This document shows, piece by piece, positions 20,431 to 32,204 of a DNA stretch of 33,432 nucleotides; positions within the stretch are counted from its first letter, which is position 1, and each line of letters opens with the position of its first letter. Both the position numbers and the translations under genes were made by a program. The stretch is from Oceanospirillaceae bacterium (GTDB lineage: Bacteria; Pseudomonadota; Gammaproteobacteria; Pseudomonadales; Balneatricaceae), in assembly GCA_024640955.1 (NCBI GenBank), contig JAHEDZ010000028.1, forward strand, positions 1-33,432, given 5' to 3'. A model generated the notes under the pieces. It worked only from the letters and a program-made list of their open reading frames with translations. It made no database searches and had not been told where the DNA came from.

Positions 20431-21628
20431 ATGCATAGACTTACTAACCGCAATATTTTGCTGGGAATCACGGGTGGAATCGCTGCCTACAAGAGCGCAG
20501 AACTGACGCGCGCCTTGGTTGGCGCAGGTGCGAATGTGCGCATCGTGTTGACTGCAGCAGGCGCTGAGTTCATCACCCCTCTGACGCTGCAGGCGCTCTC
20601 TGGTAACCCCGTTCACCAAAGCCTTTTGGACCCTGAGGCCGAGCAGGGAATGGGCCACATCGAATTGGCTCGCTGGGCTGACCTGATCCTGATAGCCCCG
20701 GCCAGTGCCGATTTTATGGCACGGCTAAGCCACGGTATGGCCAATGACCTGTTGACGACCCTCTGTCTAGCGAGTGATGCGCCAATCTGTGTCGCCCCAG
20801 CGATGAATCAAGCGATGTGGCGTGATCCGCGTACACAAGAGAATGCGCAGCGTCTGGCGGCTCAGGGCGTGCATCTTTGGGGACCCGGTGCAGGGGAGCA
20901 GGCGTGCGGCGACGTAGGGCCAGGGCGCATGCTCGAACCTGCTGAACTCGTTCAGCTAGCCGCTGAGGCCTTTGGTGAGCCGCGTTTAAAGGGGTTGCGT
21001 GTCTGCATCACGGCCGGACCCACCCGCGAAGCGCTCGATCCAGTGCGGTACATTTCCAATCACAGCTCCGGCAAGATGGGTTACGCCCTAGCTGCAGCAG
21101 CCGCCAAAGCCGGCGCAGAGGTTGTGCTGATTTCCGGGCCGGTAAGTCTCGAGACACCCGCCGGTGTACAGCGTGTCAACGTTGAAACGGCTGAACAGAT
21201 GCTAGTAGCCGCCCTTGAACTGGCACCCTCCTCCGACATCTTTATCGGTGCTGCCGCGGTAGCCGATTATCGTCCTGTGGCTGTGGCCGATCAGAAGATT
21301 AAGAAGGGTCAGGAGGAGCTGATGGAGCTGCGCCTGGTCAAGAACCCTGACATCATTGCCAGTGTATCGGCCCTTCCAGAACGTCCCTTCACCGTCGGCT
21401 TCGCTGCCGAGACTGAAAACGTACTCAGTCATGCACGGTCCAAACTGCAGCGTAAAAACCTCGACCTAGTAATCGCCAACGATGTATCTCAGAGCGGAAT
21501 CGGGTTCAACGCTGATGAGAACGAGGTAACGCTCGTCAGCACAGCCGGTGACTTCAAATTGCCGCGCGATAGCAAACACTCACTTGCACAGACACTGATC
21601 GAACAAATTGCTAAGCAAATGAGCACCA

Positions 21629-21639
<11 letters not shown>
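20431..21639 (+). CDS. coaBC: Bifunctional phosphopantothenoylcysteine decarboxylase/synthetase CoaBC
   Basis: Adds cysteine to 4'-phosphopantothenate (CoaB half) and decarboxylates the product (CoaC half, FMN enzyme). CoaC motifs in the first 190 residues: GITGGIAAYKSAEL, the catalytic histidine in MGHIELARWAD, the FMN-binding APASADFMARL and APAMNQAMW. The CoaB half begins at LKGLRVCITAGPTREALDPVRYISNHSSGKMG. The length of 402 is typical. It overlaps algC by 11 bases, leaving no room for dut, which usually separates them. A TTGCTT/TATTCT pair around 20353-20382 may be the promoter. Confidence 0.96.
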
Positions 21640-24552
<2,913 letters not shown>

Positions 24553-24560
<8 letters not shown>

Positions 24561-25743
24561 CTTGCAGAGCGGACATTTCGATAATCGCCGTTGGGCCTTT
24601 ATCGGCGCCATCTTTGCGCTAATGTTGGCAGCGGCGAATCTGCGTGGCGGATTAGTTGTTATCGGACCTATCGTGGCCGATATGCGAGCTGATCTTGGGG
24701 TTAGCGCCTCTGCTTTCGGAATGCTAATGACGCTTCCGCTGATCTGCTTCGGTGTGATCTCGCTACTGGTGCCAGCCCTGGCTCGAAAAGTTGAGCCGTT
24801 GAGAGTTGTACTCGGTGCAACACTATTGATAGCGCTTGGAGCGGCTCTGCGCCTGCTGATGCACTTCCCAATCATGCTGCTGGGCACCCTACTCTTGGGT
24901 ACGGGTATTGCCGTTCTTAACGTGCTGATTCCCGGGCTGGTAAAAGGGCTATTTCCGAAACAGAGTGGCTCTTTGACCGGCCTCTACACCGTCGTTCTGA
25001 CACTCGGTGCCACGCTGAGTATTGTCAGCGCCATTCCAATGCGCGACTACTTTGGTAGCTGGCAAGCTCCCTTGGTTGTCTGGGCGCTGCTACCTCTGCT
25101 TGCGGCACTGGTTTGGTTACCGATGTTACGCGTGCAGTTCACACCCAAAAACATGCCGACACCGAGTGCCAGCGTCTGGCGGCTACCAAAGGCCTGGGCA
25201 CTTACCGCATTTATGGGACTGCAGTCCTCTGTGTTCTATGTATTAGCCACCTGGTTGCCGCGTCTTCTAATGGATAGTGGCTACAGCGACGTCTATGCGG
25301 GCTCACTAACCTCACTGCTGGCACTGGTCGGCCTGCCTGCTGCCTTTTTGATTCCCGTCGTAGCCGCGCGTATGCAGTCGCAACGCGGTCTGATTTTGAT
25401 GATATTGGTCACTGGTTTGGCCGGTATGTTCGGACTTCTACTTCTGCCCGAGAAATTTGCCGAAATCTGGGTATCGCTACTGGGTGTTTACGGGGGTAGT
25501 TCGTTGAGTATGGCACTGGTTCTCTTCGCGATAAAAACTCACGATATGCGCCAGGCCACCGCACTGTCAGCGATGGTGCAGGGTCTTGGATATCTAGGGG
25601 CCAGTGTTACTCCGAGTCTGGTAGGAGCAAGCTACGACATCAGCCAGGAATGGACCTTAGTAGTCTGGGGAATGATCGCCGTCATCGCGGTACAGAATCT
25701 GGCCGGCTGGATCGTCTGTGCACCCGGGAAGATTGACGAGTAG
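24553..25743 (+). CDS. CynX/NimT-type MFS transporter
   Basis: Major facilitator of 396 residues with about twelve hydrophobic helices. The N-terminal AAANLRGGLVVIGPIVADMRADLGVS and the segment FGMLMTLPLICFGVIS are characteristic of the CynX/NimT branch, whose known members move cyanate or 2-nitroimidazole; the substrate here is unknown. The GTG start lies inside the end of slmA (8-base overlap), so translation is likely coupled. The stop TAG is formed by the GTAGG foot of the REPIN at 25740. Confidence 0.9.
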
Positions 25744-25838
25744 GTCGCCTCTTGAGGCGACAGCAAAACGTATTGCGCGACCCACACCCGCATAGAAGTA
25801 ATGTCGCGAAATAGCGCTACGCGCTAAATCGCTCCTAC
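25740..25838. repeat. REPIN: two inverted GTAG-type REPs filling the MFS-ctpA gap
   Basis: Left half: GTAGG at 25740-25744, perfect hairpin GTCGCCTC-TT-GAGGCGAC at 25744-25761, then GCGCGACC at 25776-25783. Right half, inverted: on the minus strand GTAGGAGCG from 25838, hairpin TAGCGC-GTA-GCGCTA at 25826-25812, then CGCGAC. Both feet supply a stop codon: TAG 25741-25743 for the MFS gene and TAG 25837-25835 for ctpA. The hairpins may also terminate transcription of both genes. Confidence 0.82.
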
Positions 25839-27112
25839 CTTTTACTGACGATATTCAGCGCTTTGAGCAGGGTGTAAGCCTGATAAAGCTGGAAGTCTTC
25901 ACCACTTAGTTCTTCAGCGAGCGGTTTACTTTCATCGCCATTCTCCAAGTGACCGGTCAGGTCGCGCTCACGCACGATGTCCACCTCTGGAGTATCTGCA
26001 TCGGTCATCGAGCGGCGCTCCACAACGACATCCGGCACGATTCCCTGCGCCTGGATAGAGCGACCAGACGGAGTGAAATAGCGGGCCGTGGTGATCTTCA
26101 CACCACGATCCTCCGACAGTGGCAGGATAGTCTGGACAGACCCCTTACCAAAGCTCTGCGTACCTAAAATGACCGCACGCTGTTGATCCTGCAGCGCACC
26201 GGCCACAATCTCTGAAGCCGAGGCAGAACCTCCATTTATCAGCACGATAACTGGAGTCTCCATAGGCACCGCGGTATCGGCCTTCGCGTCGAAGCTCAGC
26301 TCAGAGCGCTCGAGACGACCCTCGGTATAAACAATGCGCCCCTCTTTTAAGAAGGCATCTGATACATCCACCGCCGCTTGTAGCACCCCACCTGGGTTGT
26401 TGCGTAGATCGACAACCAACCCTTTGAGCGGCTCAGCCTCACTGACTTTTTCGAGTGCCTTGTTGAGCTCTTCACCGGTATTAGCCTGAAACTGACTAAT
26501 GCGAACATAGCCATAACCATCGGCTAGCAAACGGCTTTTAACACTTGTCGACTTAATCGCAGCACGCTCAATCTCAACCTCAAAAGGTGTATCAGCAGAA
26601 TCGCGCATAATCGATAGCCGCACGCTGGTGCCGATCTCACCGCGCAGTAGATCTACCGCCTCAGTAAGACCCATACCCTGAACCGGAGTGTCATCAATCT
26701 TGATAATCAGGTCGCCCGACTGCAGGCCTGCGCGCGACGCTGGAGTGTCATCGATGGGCGAGATAACATGGATAAAACCGTCCTTCATGCCCACCTCGAT
26801 ACCCAAGCCACCAAATCGTCCGGAGGTACTCTCCTGCAGGCTACCGAAATCGTCGGGTGCCAAGTAAGAGGAGTGAGGATCTAGCCCAGCGACCATGCCG
26901 CGAATAGCATCTTCTAGAAGTTGCTCATCGGTCACCGGCTCTACATACGCACTTTTGATGCGGCCGAAAACCTCTGCAAACATCCGTAGCTCTTCCAGTG
27001 GCAGCTGCTCGGATTGCTCAGACTCCTCGGCCAAAACGGGCGCTACAGCGGTGCTCAGTGCCAGCGTTGTTACAAAAGTTGTTGCCAGCATCAGTGGACG
27101 GAGTTTGAACAT
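25835..27112 (-). CDS. Periplasmic carboxyl-terminal processing protease CtpA (S41)
   Basis: Serine/lysine protease of 425 residues. It has an N-terminal signal peptide (about 1-28, ending PVLA), a PDZ domain near 95-175 with GGLGIEVGMKDG and SGDLIIKIDD, and the S41 catalytic core: NGGSASASEIVAGALQD at 293-309 containing the nucleophile, and general-base lysine K323 in TQSFGKGSVQT. Relatives degrade or trim periplasmic substrates, including peptidoglycan hydrolases, which fits its place 10 bases after envC. Stop codon is in the REPIN foot. Confidence 0.94.
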   Translation of the reverse strand: MFKLRPLMLATTFVTTLALSTAVAPVLAEESEQSEQLPLEELRMFAEVFGRIKSAYVEPVTDEQLLEDAIRGMVAGLDPHSSYLAPDDFGSLQESTSGRFGGLGIEVGMKDGFIHVISPIDDTPASRAGLQSGDLIIKIDDTPVQGMGLTEAVDLLRGEIGTSVRLSIMRDSADTPFEVEIERAAIKSTSVKSRLLADGYGYVRISQFQANTGEELNKALEKVSEAEPLKGLVVDLRNNPGGVLQAAVDVSDAFLKEGRIVYTEGRLERSELSFDAKADTAVPMETPVIVLINGGSASASEIVAGALQDQQRAVILGTQSFGKGSVQTILPLSEDRGVKITTARYFTPSGRSIQAQGIVPDVVVERRSMTDADTPEVDIVRERDLTGHLENGDESKPLAEELSGEDFQLYQAYTLLKALNIVSKR

Positions 27113-27122
27113 GCTTACCTCG

Positions 27123-28244
27123 CTATGATCGCTTAAGCCATTTCATCGGGTCGACACTTTGGGCGTTGTGTCTGATCGAGAAGTAAAGTGCCGGTTGGGC
27201 ATAGCCACCGCTATTCCCGGATATCGCTATGGCATCCCCTGCGCTGACCCAGTCGCCTGTTTGACGCAGCAGTGACTGATTTTGGCCGTAAAGGCTCATA
27301 TAGCCTTGGCCATGATCAACGATAATTAACAGCCCATAACCCCGCAACCACTCCGAGAATACCACGCGACCCGGGTGGATGGCATAGACCGTGTTACCGG
27401 CATCTACCGCCAGCACCACGCCATCTCTGCTGCGCTCTGAACCAAAGCGCTGGAGTACCTTACCCTCTACCGGCCAGGCCAGCTTGCCGCGGCTCTTGTC
27501 AAAGGGGGCAGAGCCTGACTCCAGCGCCATTAGGTCAACGGAGCGGTTGATATCCTCTAGCAGCTTCTGCAGCCGCGCGACGTCTGCATTGAGCTCCGCA
27601 ACACGACCTTTTTTCTTATCGATTGAGTCGTTGATACGGGCGAGCGTTTTAACCCGTTTAATCTTCGCAGACTCAACTGCTTGTTTTTGCTTGGCTAAGA
27701 GCTCGCCCTCGGCCCGCAGTTCAGCCTCATTGGCATCAATATCGGCATTCGTAGTCGCCAGTGCATCCAGTTGTGCGTTAAAAGCATCCGCCTGGCGTTT
27801 GACTGCCGAGCTAATCCCCTCGTAGTAGCGCATCATTCGGTCAAGATCGGCTGGGGAGCGGTTGGATAGCAGTAACTTAAAACGAGGCTGCTGCCCCTGT
27901 TGATACTGCTCTAGCAGCAGTCTTTGCAGACGCTCACGGCTCTGACCGATCTTGGTTTGTAACTGAGAGCGACGATCGCTGAGATCCCCAGCGCGACTAT
28001 TGAGCGCTTTGATACGCAGCTGCACGTCTAGCTGCTGCAGCGTCAGGTCAGCGATCTCTTTATCGTTGTTACGCAGCTGACGCTGCAGTGATTGACGATC
28101 ACCGAGTTCTGCATCAATCTGTTTTTCGAGCTTGGTGATCTGTTGTTTGAGCAGTTCGAGTTCGGCACCCGTTTCAGACGCAGTCTGCGCTGCCGCTGGC
28201 AAAATCAGGCTTGCCAACAGCAACGCAACAACTCGAAGCTTCAA
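27123..28244 (-). CDS. envC: EnvC-like murein hydrolase activator (M23/LytM, degenerate)
   Basis: Periplasmic factor that activates AmiA/AmiB-type amidases under FtsEX control during septation. The 373-residue protein has a signal peptide (LLLASLILPAAAQ), a long coiled coil (about 25-245), and a C-terminal LytM domain beginning LAWPVEGKVLQRFG. The domain lacks the metal ligands of active M23 peptidases: the first site reads GVVLAVDAG and the last has LYFSIRHN without HXH, as in true EnvC. The start is TTG, one base after the gpmI stop, so translation probably depends on gpmI. ftsE and ftsX lie at 3.1-4.7 kb. Confidence 0.92.
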   Translation of the reverse strand: MKLRVVALLLASLILPAAAQTASETGAELELLKQQITKLEKQIDAELGDRQSLQRQLRNNDKEIADLTLQQLDVQLRIKALNSRAGDLSDRRSQLQTKIGQSRERLQRLLLEQYQQGQQPRFKLLLSNRSPADLDRMMRYYEGISSAVKRQADAFNAQLDALATTNADIDANEAELRAEGELLAKQKQAVESAKIKRVKTLARINDSIDKKKGRVAELNADVARLQKLLEDINRSVDLMALESGSAPFDKSRGKLAWPVEGKVLQRFGSERSRDGVVLAVDAGNTVYAIHPGRVVFSEWLRGYGLLIIVDHGQGYMSLYGQNQSLLRQTGDWVSAGDAIAISGNSGGYAQPALYFSIRHNAQSVDPMKWLKRS

Positions 28245-28245
28245 G

Positions 28246-29796
28246 TTAGATATCCGCCAGTGACTGGCCGGTCATCTCTTCAGGCTGCGGTAGTTCCATC
28301 AACTGCAGCAGCGTCGGTGCCAGGTCACAAAGTGCACCATCTCGCAGTTTCAGCGAAGCGTTGCGCGGACCATCATAAACCAGCGCTACTGGCCAAGTGG
28401 TGTGTGAGGTGTGGGGCTGGCCCGAATTTGGGTCTACCATCAGCTCGACATTACCGTGGTCAGCCGTGATAAGAGTCTCGCCTCCCACTTCTGCCATTGC
28501 TGCTAGTACCTTCTCTAGCGCTGCATCAACCGATTCACAGGCCTTCACTGCCGCATCGAACTTACCGGTGTGGCCAACCATATCGCCATTGGCGAAGTTC
28601 GAAACGATCAGGTCGTATTTACCACTGCGAATCGCTTCGCAAAGCTTGTCAGAGACCTCTGGCAGGCTCATCTCAGGCTGCAGGTCATAGGTTGCAACGT
28701 CTGGGGAAGGCACAAGAATCCGATCTTCACCCGGGTAAACAGCTTCTGCACCCCCATTAAAGAAGAAGGTTACATGCGCGTATTTTTCGGTTTCTGATAT
28801 GCGCAGCTGGGTACGACCGATCGATGAGAGGTAGGCACCGAGGTCATTCGAGATGCTCTTTGGTGGGTAGGCGCAAGATGCAGGGATATCCGCAGCATAC
28901 TCGGTCAACATCACATAGTCGGCAAGTTTGGGCGTTGCAGTTCGTGCAAACCCATCGAAGCTCTCGCCGTCAACGAAGCAGCGGGTGATCTCACGCGCAC
29001 GGTCCGGGCGGAAGTTGGCACAGATCACCGCATCGCCGTCGGAAATTACACCTTTTGGCTGACCTGCCGCATCCGTAATAACCGTTGCAGCAACGAACTC
29101 ATCGTTCTCATCACGAGCATAGGCTGCGGCTAATGCTTCTTCGGCTGAGTTTGCCACCTGCTGACCCTGTCCCAGCGTCATTGCGTCATAAGCCTGCTGC
29201 ACGCGATCCCAGCGGTTATCGCGGTCCATAGCGAAGTAACGGCCTACAACCGTCGCTACCGCACCCGTACCCAACTGCGCAAACTTAGCATCCGCCGCTT
29301 TCAGTGAGGCCTCAGCAGAGCGTGGCGGCATATCACGGCCATCGAGGATGGCGTGCAGATACACTGATTTAGCACCGCGTTTTACCGCCATCTCGGCCAG
29401 CGCAAAAATATGATCTTCATGGCTATGCACACCGCCCGGCGACAGCAGGCCCAGCAGATGCACGGCACGGCCATTAGCAATCGCCGCATCCATCGCTGCG
29501 CACAGCACACTGTTCTCAAAAAAATCTCCATCCTCAATCGCCTTGGTGATACGCGTCAGGTTCTGGTAAACAGTGCGGCCCGCACCGATATTCATGTGCC
29601 CTACTTCGGAGTTACCCATCTGGCCATCCGGTAGGCCTACCGCCATACCAGAGGTCTGGATACGTGAATTTGGATTTTCGCTCAACAGGCGATCCCACAC
29701 TGGGGTGTTAGCGGCAGCAACAGCAGAGGATTCAGTCGCCTCTACGCCATAGCCATCAAGAATAATCAGCGCTTTTGTCTGTTTTGGAGTAATCAT
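28246..29796 (-). CDS. gpmI: 2,3-bisphosphoglycerate-independent phosphoglycerate mutase GpmI
   Basis: Manganese-dependent glycolytic enzyme interconverting 3- and 2-phosphoglycerate. Of 516 residues, D14 in ILDGYG and the phosphorylated serine S63 in [14 protein letters not shown] are clear, with the metal site ITADHGNVE and PHTSHT in the C-terminal half. An upstream in-frame ATG at 29814 would add six residues, but AGAAGAGAG directly before ATG 29796 is the likely ribosome-binding site. First gene of gpmI-envC-ctpA; divergent from the rhodanese gene. Confidence 0.96.
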   Translation of the reverse strand: MITPKQTKALIILDGYGVEATESSAVAAANTPVWDRLLSENPNSRIQTSGMAVGLPDGQMGNSEVGHMNIGAGRTVYQNLTRITKAIEDGDFFENSVLCAAMDAAIANGRAVHLLGLLSPGGVHSHEDHIFALAEMAVKRGAKSVYLHAILDGRDMPPRSAEASLKAADAKFAQLGTGAVATVVGRYFAMDRDNRWDRVQQAYDAMTLGQGQQVANSAEEALAAAYARDENDEFVAATVITDAAGQPKGVISDGDAVICANFRPDRAREITRCFVDGESFDGFARTATPKLADYVMLTEYAADIPASCAYPPKSISNDLGAYLSSIGRTQLRISETEKYAHVTFFFNGGAEAVYPGEDRILVPSPDVATYDLQPEMSLPEVSDKLCEAIRSGKYDLIVSNFANGDMVGHTGKFDAAVKACESVDAALEKVLAAMAEVGGETLITADHGNVELMVDPNSGQPHTSHTTWPVALVYDGPRNASLKLRDGALCDLAPTLLQLMELPQPEEMTGQSLADI

Positions 29797-29957
29797 CTGC
29801 TCTCTTCTCAGCATCTAAGACTTAAGTTGTGTGAATCTTACCGATTATGCCGCATCAAGGCCACGCGCTGACCGCTTAATTTGGCTCAAACTCTTATACC
29901 GAGACGCCGGTCAGGGTATACTTCTGCACCATAAATTTTTGTACAGATGGATGCTCC

Positions 29958-30371
29958 ATGGAAAACCTGTTCGACTTTATCGGCAACAACCCTCTGTTAG
30001 TCCTCGCCTGGGTATTCACCCTGATGATGCTGATCTTTACCGAGCGTCAGAAGGGCGGCAAGTCAGCCTCGCCTGCAGAAGCTACGCGTATGATTAACAA
30101 AGAGGATGCCGTCGTTATCGACATCCGTGCGAAAAAAGAGTTTGGGGCAGGCCATATCGCCAACTCAATCAACGTGCCGCTAGCGGATATAGACCGCCGC
30201 ATGAGCGAGCTCAACTCGCATAAAGAGAAGCCAATCATTGTTGTCTGCAACATGGGTCAGACTGCGGGCGCAGCCTGTCGGAAGCTCAAGGCAGCGGGTT
30301 TCAACCCAGTCCGCCTGTCAGGCGGTATGACCGAATGGCGTGGGCAGAACATGCCTGTAGTCGCTAAGTAA
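29958..30371 (+). CDS. Membrane-anchored rhodanese-domain protein (YibN-like)
   Basis: Sulfurtransferase-fold protein of 137 residues. A hydrophobic helix at about 12-28 (LLVLAWVFTLMMLIF) anchors it, and the cytoplasmic rhodanese domain follows: DAVVIDIRAKKEFGAGHIANSINVPL, then the active loop VVCNMGQTAG with the catalytic cysteine, and SGGMTEWRGQNMPV. YibN in E. coli occupies the same place before grxC-secB. The substrate is unknown. TATACT at about 29918 may be the -10 box of the operon. The grxC gene follows after 10 bases. Confidence 0.93.
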   Translation: MENLFDFIGNNPLLVLAWVFTLMMLIFTERQKGGKSASPAEATRMINKEDAVVIDIRAKKEFGAGHIANSINVPLADIDRRMSELNSHKEKPIIVVCNMGQTAGAACRKLKAAGFNPVRLSGGMTEWRGQNMPVVAK

Positions 30372-30381
30372 AGGTGATCCA

Positions 30382-30651
30382 ATGATTATCGATCTCTACT
30401 CATCACGTTGGTGCGGTTTCTGTATGCGTGCCAAAATGCTGCTCGACTCCAAGGGTGTTGAGTACAACGAGATTGATGTCGACCAAGATTCCGCTCTGCG
30501 CGCTCAGATGATGCAGCGCAGTGGCCGACGAACCGTCCCACAGATATTTATCGATGAGGTACATGTGGGCGGATGTGATGACCTCTACGCGTTAGAGCGT
30601 AGCGGTCAGCTTGATGAATTGCTGGCAAAGAACAGCAACGACGATAACTAA
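30382..30651 (+). CDS. grxC: Glutaredoxin 3 (GrxC) with CGFC active site
   Basis: Glutathione-dependent thiol-disulfide oxidoreductase of 89 residues. The thioredoxin fold is recognisable from IDLYSSRW, the cis-proline segment RRTVPQIFIDEVHVGG and GCDDLYALERSGQL, which match GrxC. The active site reads C11-G-F-C14 instead of the classical CPYC. CGF is the start of the CGFS motif of monothiol glutaredoxins, yet the second cysteine is kept, so dithiol chemistry should still be possible. It lies between the rhodanese and secB, as in E. coli. Confidence 0.94.
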   Translation: MIIDLYSSRWCGFCMRAKMLLDSKGVEYNEIDVDQDSALRAQMMQRSGRRTVPQIFIDEVHVGGCDDLYALERSGQLDELLAKNSNDDN

Positions 30652-30672
30652 GATAAGTTTTAGGAACGAACA

Positions 30673-31167
30673 ATGTCAGAAGAAGCACAGGCTCCACAGC
30701 CACAATTTGGTATGAAGCGCATCTACCTTAAGGATGCATCGCTTGAGTGTCCGGGCGCACCTGCAATTTTTAACCAGCAGTGGGCTCCGGCCGTTAACCT
30801 CGAAGTTAACACCAAAAACGCACAGCTAGATGAGAACCACTACGAAGTCACTCTGGTTCTGACTGTTAACGTCAAAGTAGGTGAAGAGACTGCGTTCCTG
30901 ATCGAAGTACATCAAGCGGCGATCTTCATGATCTCAGGCTTCGAGCCGGCACAGATGCACCACACACTAGGTGCCTACTGTCCTAACCTGCTCTTCCCGT
31001 ACGCGCGTGAAACGGTAGATAACCTAGCCGTTAAAGCAAGCTTCCCAGCTCTGATGCTGCAGCAGGTTAATTTCGATGCGCTGTACCAGCAGAAACTGCA
31101 GCAGTTGATGGAGCAGCACAAAGCGGAACAGGGCGAAGGCGAGAGCGCAGAAGCGCCCGCTGAGTAA
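30673..31167 (+). CDS. secB: Protein-export chaperone SecB
   Basis: Tetrameric cytosolic chaperone that keeps preproteins unfolded and delivers them to SecA. The 164-residue protein contains FGMKRIYLKDASLECPGAPAIF, the strand region YEVTLVLTVNVKVGEETAFLIEVHQAAIF, and the SecA-binding and substrate groove segment LGAYCPNLLFPYARETVDNLAVKASFPALMLQQVNFDALY. Last gene of the rhodanese-grxC-secB operon, ended by a terminator. The gpsA gene that follows in E. coli is not here. Confidence 0.97.
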   Translation: MSEEAQAPQPQFGMKRIYLKDASLECPGAPAIFNQQWAPAVNLEVNTKNAQLDENHYEVTLVLTVNVKVGEETAFLIEVHQAAIFMISGFEPAQMHHTLGAYCPNLLFPYARETVDNLAVKASFPALMLQQVNFDALYQQKLQQLMEQHKAEQGEGESAEAPAE

Positions 31168-31186
31168 TTCTGCACAACCTGTTAAG

Positions 31187-31212
31187 AAGCCCGGTAATGT
31201 CCGGGCTTTTTT
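31187..31212 (+). terminator. Rho-independent terminator of secB operon
   Basis: Perfect 8-bp stem AAGCCCGG/CCGGGCTT (31187-31194 and 31201-31208) with a six-base loop and a T-run to 31212. Confidence 0.92.
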
Positions 31213-31260
31213 GTGCCTCTATCTGGTGGGCGGATTTGCGAACTGATCATAATGCTTAAA

Positions 31261-31297
31261 GTTCGCGAAATAGCGCTGCGCTCTACATCGCTCTTAC
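31261..31297 (-). repeat. GTAG-type REP element at the 3' end of the DTW gene
   Basis: On the minus strand it reads GTAAGAGCG from 31297, then GCGC-A-GCGC hairpin sequence, CTATTT and CGCGAAC. It is close to the right half of the REPIN at 25803-25838, differing at scattered positions. Its GTAA foot gives the DTW gene its TAA stop. A lone GTAGGAGC also lies at 31988-31995, ten bases outside the gene's start. Confidence 0.72.
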
Positions 31298-31977
31298 GGC
31301 TCGTAAGTTTCGCCGGTGTTTGAGTCGCGCTTAGCCCAGCGGCGGCGAGAGGCGATATAGTGCGAGTTGAACTTCTGGTAATAACTCTCCAAGGCGTCGC
31401 CGGCCTTCTCCTCTCCCAGCTGATGCAGCAACGCAGCGGCTACCTCGGCGGTACACAGCTGCCCTTCGTGAATCGCTTTACGCAGAGCATAGGTAGAGCT
31501 ACGCACCTGATCTAAACTAATTACCGGCAGATCCTGCAGATAGGTAGATAGACGAAACATGCGCCGAGCTTGGCGCCAGGTACCATCCAGCAGGATCAAC
31601 AGGGGCTTACCTGACTGCCCTGCGCGGGTAGGTGTTTTTATCATACGTTCGCGATAGCCTTCCCCGGGTGGAAAAACCAGTATCGGTTGGTATGCCGAGT
31701 CAGCCAACAGCCTCGCCAACTGCTCTCCTGGTTCAGAGCGAGATACCCACTGAATAAGATGCGTATTGGCGATTGTAGCCTCGATTAAACGCCCAGTATT
31801 CGTAGGCTTGTAGGACTCATTACGGTGCATCAACACAACAAATTCAATCCCTGCCCCTACCTGATTGCAAAACTCACAGATACAGCTCTGCTGCGGCAGA
31901 TGACAACGCACGCAACGAATCACACCGGCTCCGCGAGCTAGGTAGGGTCGGCGGGGTGGGTTCTCTTGTTGGGCCAT
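31294..31977 (-). CDS. DTW-domain protein, tRNA acp3U modification (TapT/YfiP family)
   Basis: Predicted tRNA-uridine aminocarboxypropyltransferase of 227 residues. The N-terminal metal-binding cysteines are RCVRCHLPQQSCIC, and FC adds another. The DTW domain follows with MHRNESYKPTNTGRL, the motif LLILLDGTWRQARRM and the late SSTYALRKAIHEGQLCTAEV. DGTW fits the family's D-x-T-W pattern. TapT makes acp3U47 in E. coli tRNAs. The gene is a single transcription unit, convergent with secB. Its final codons run into a REP element that supplies the stop. Confidence 0.9.
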   Translation of the reverse strand: MAQQENPPRRPYLARGAGVIRCVRCHLPQQSCICEFCNQVGAGIEFVVLMHRNESYKPTNTGRLIEATIANTHLIQWVSRSEPGEQLARLLADSAYQPILVFPPGEGYRERMIKTPTRAGQSGKPLLILLDGTWRQARRMFRLSTYLQDLPVISLDQVRSSTYALRKAIHEGQLCTAEVAAALLHQLGEEKAGDALESYYQKFNSHYIASRRRWAKRDSNTGETYEP

Positions 31978-32204
31978 AAAGTGACAAGTAGGAGCTCAGA
32001 TTTGAAAGATCAGATAGTGTAGCTAAATTTTTTACAGATAACTGCAACAAGCCACTTATCTGTCACGACTGTCTATTTGACGCTGATCAAACCGCTACTA
32101 GAGTTAGAAAACCCTGCCGACAAAGCAGAGCAAAACTTGGTATATATAAACGGTCGCTCCCTGAATTGAGGCCCTAATGTCAGCTCAGCCCAAACCTAAA
32201 AACC

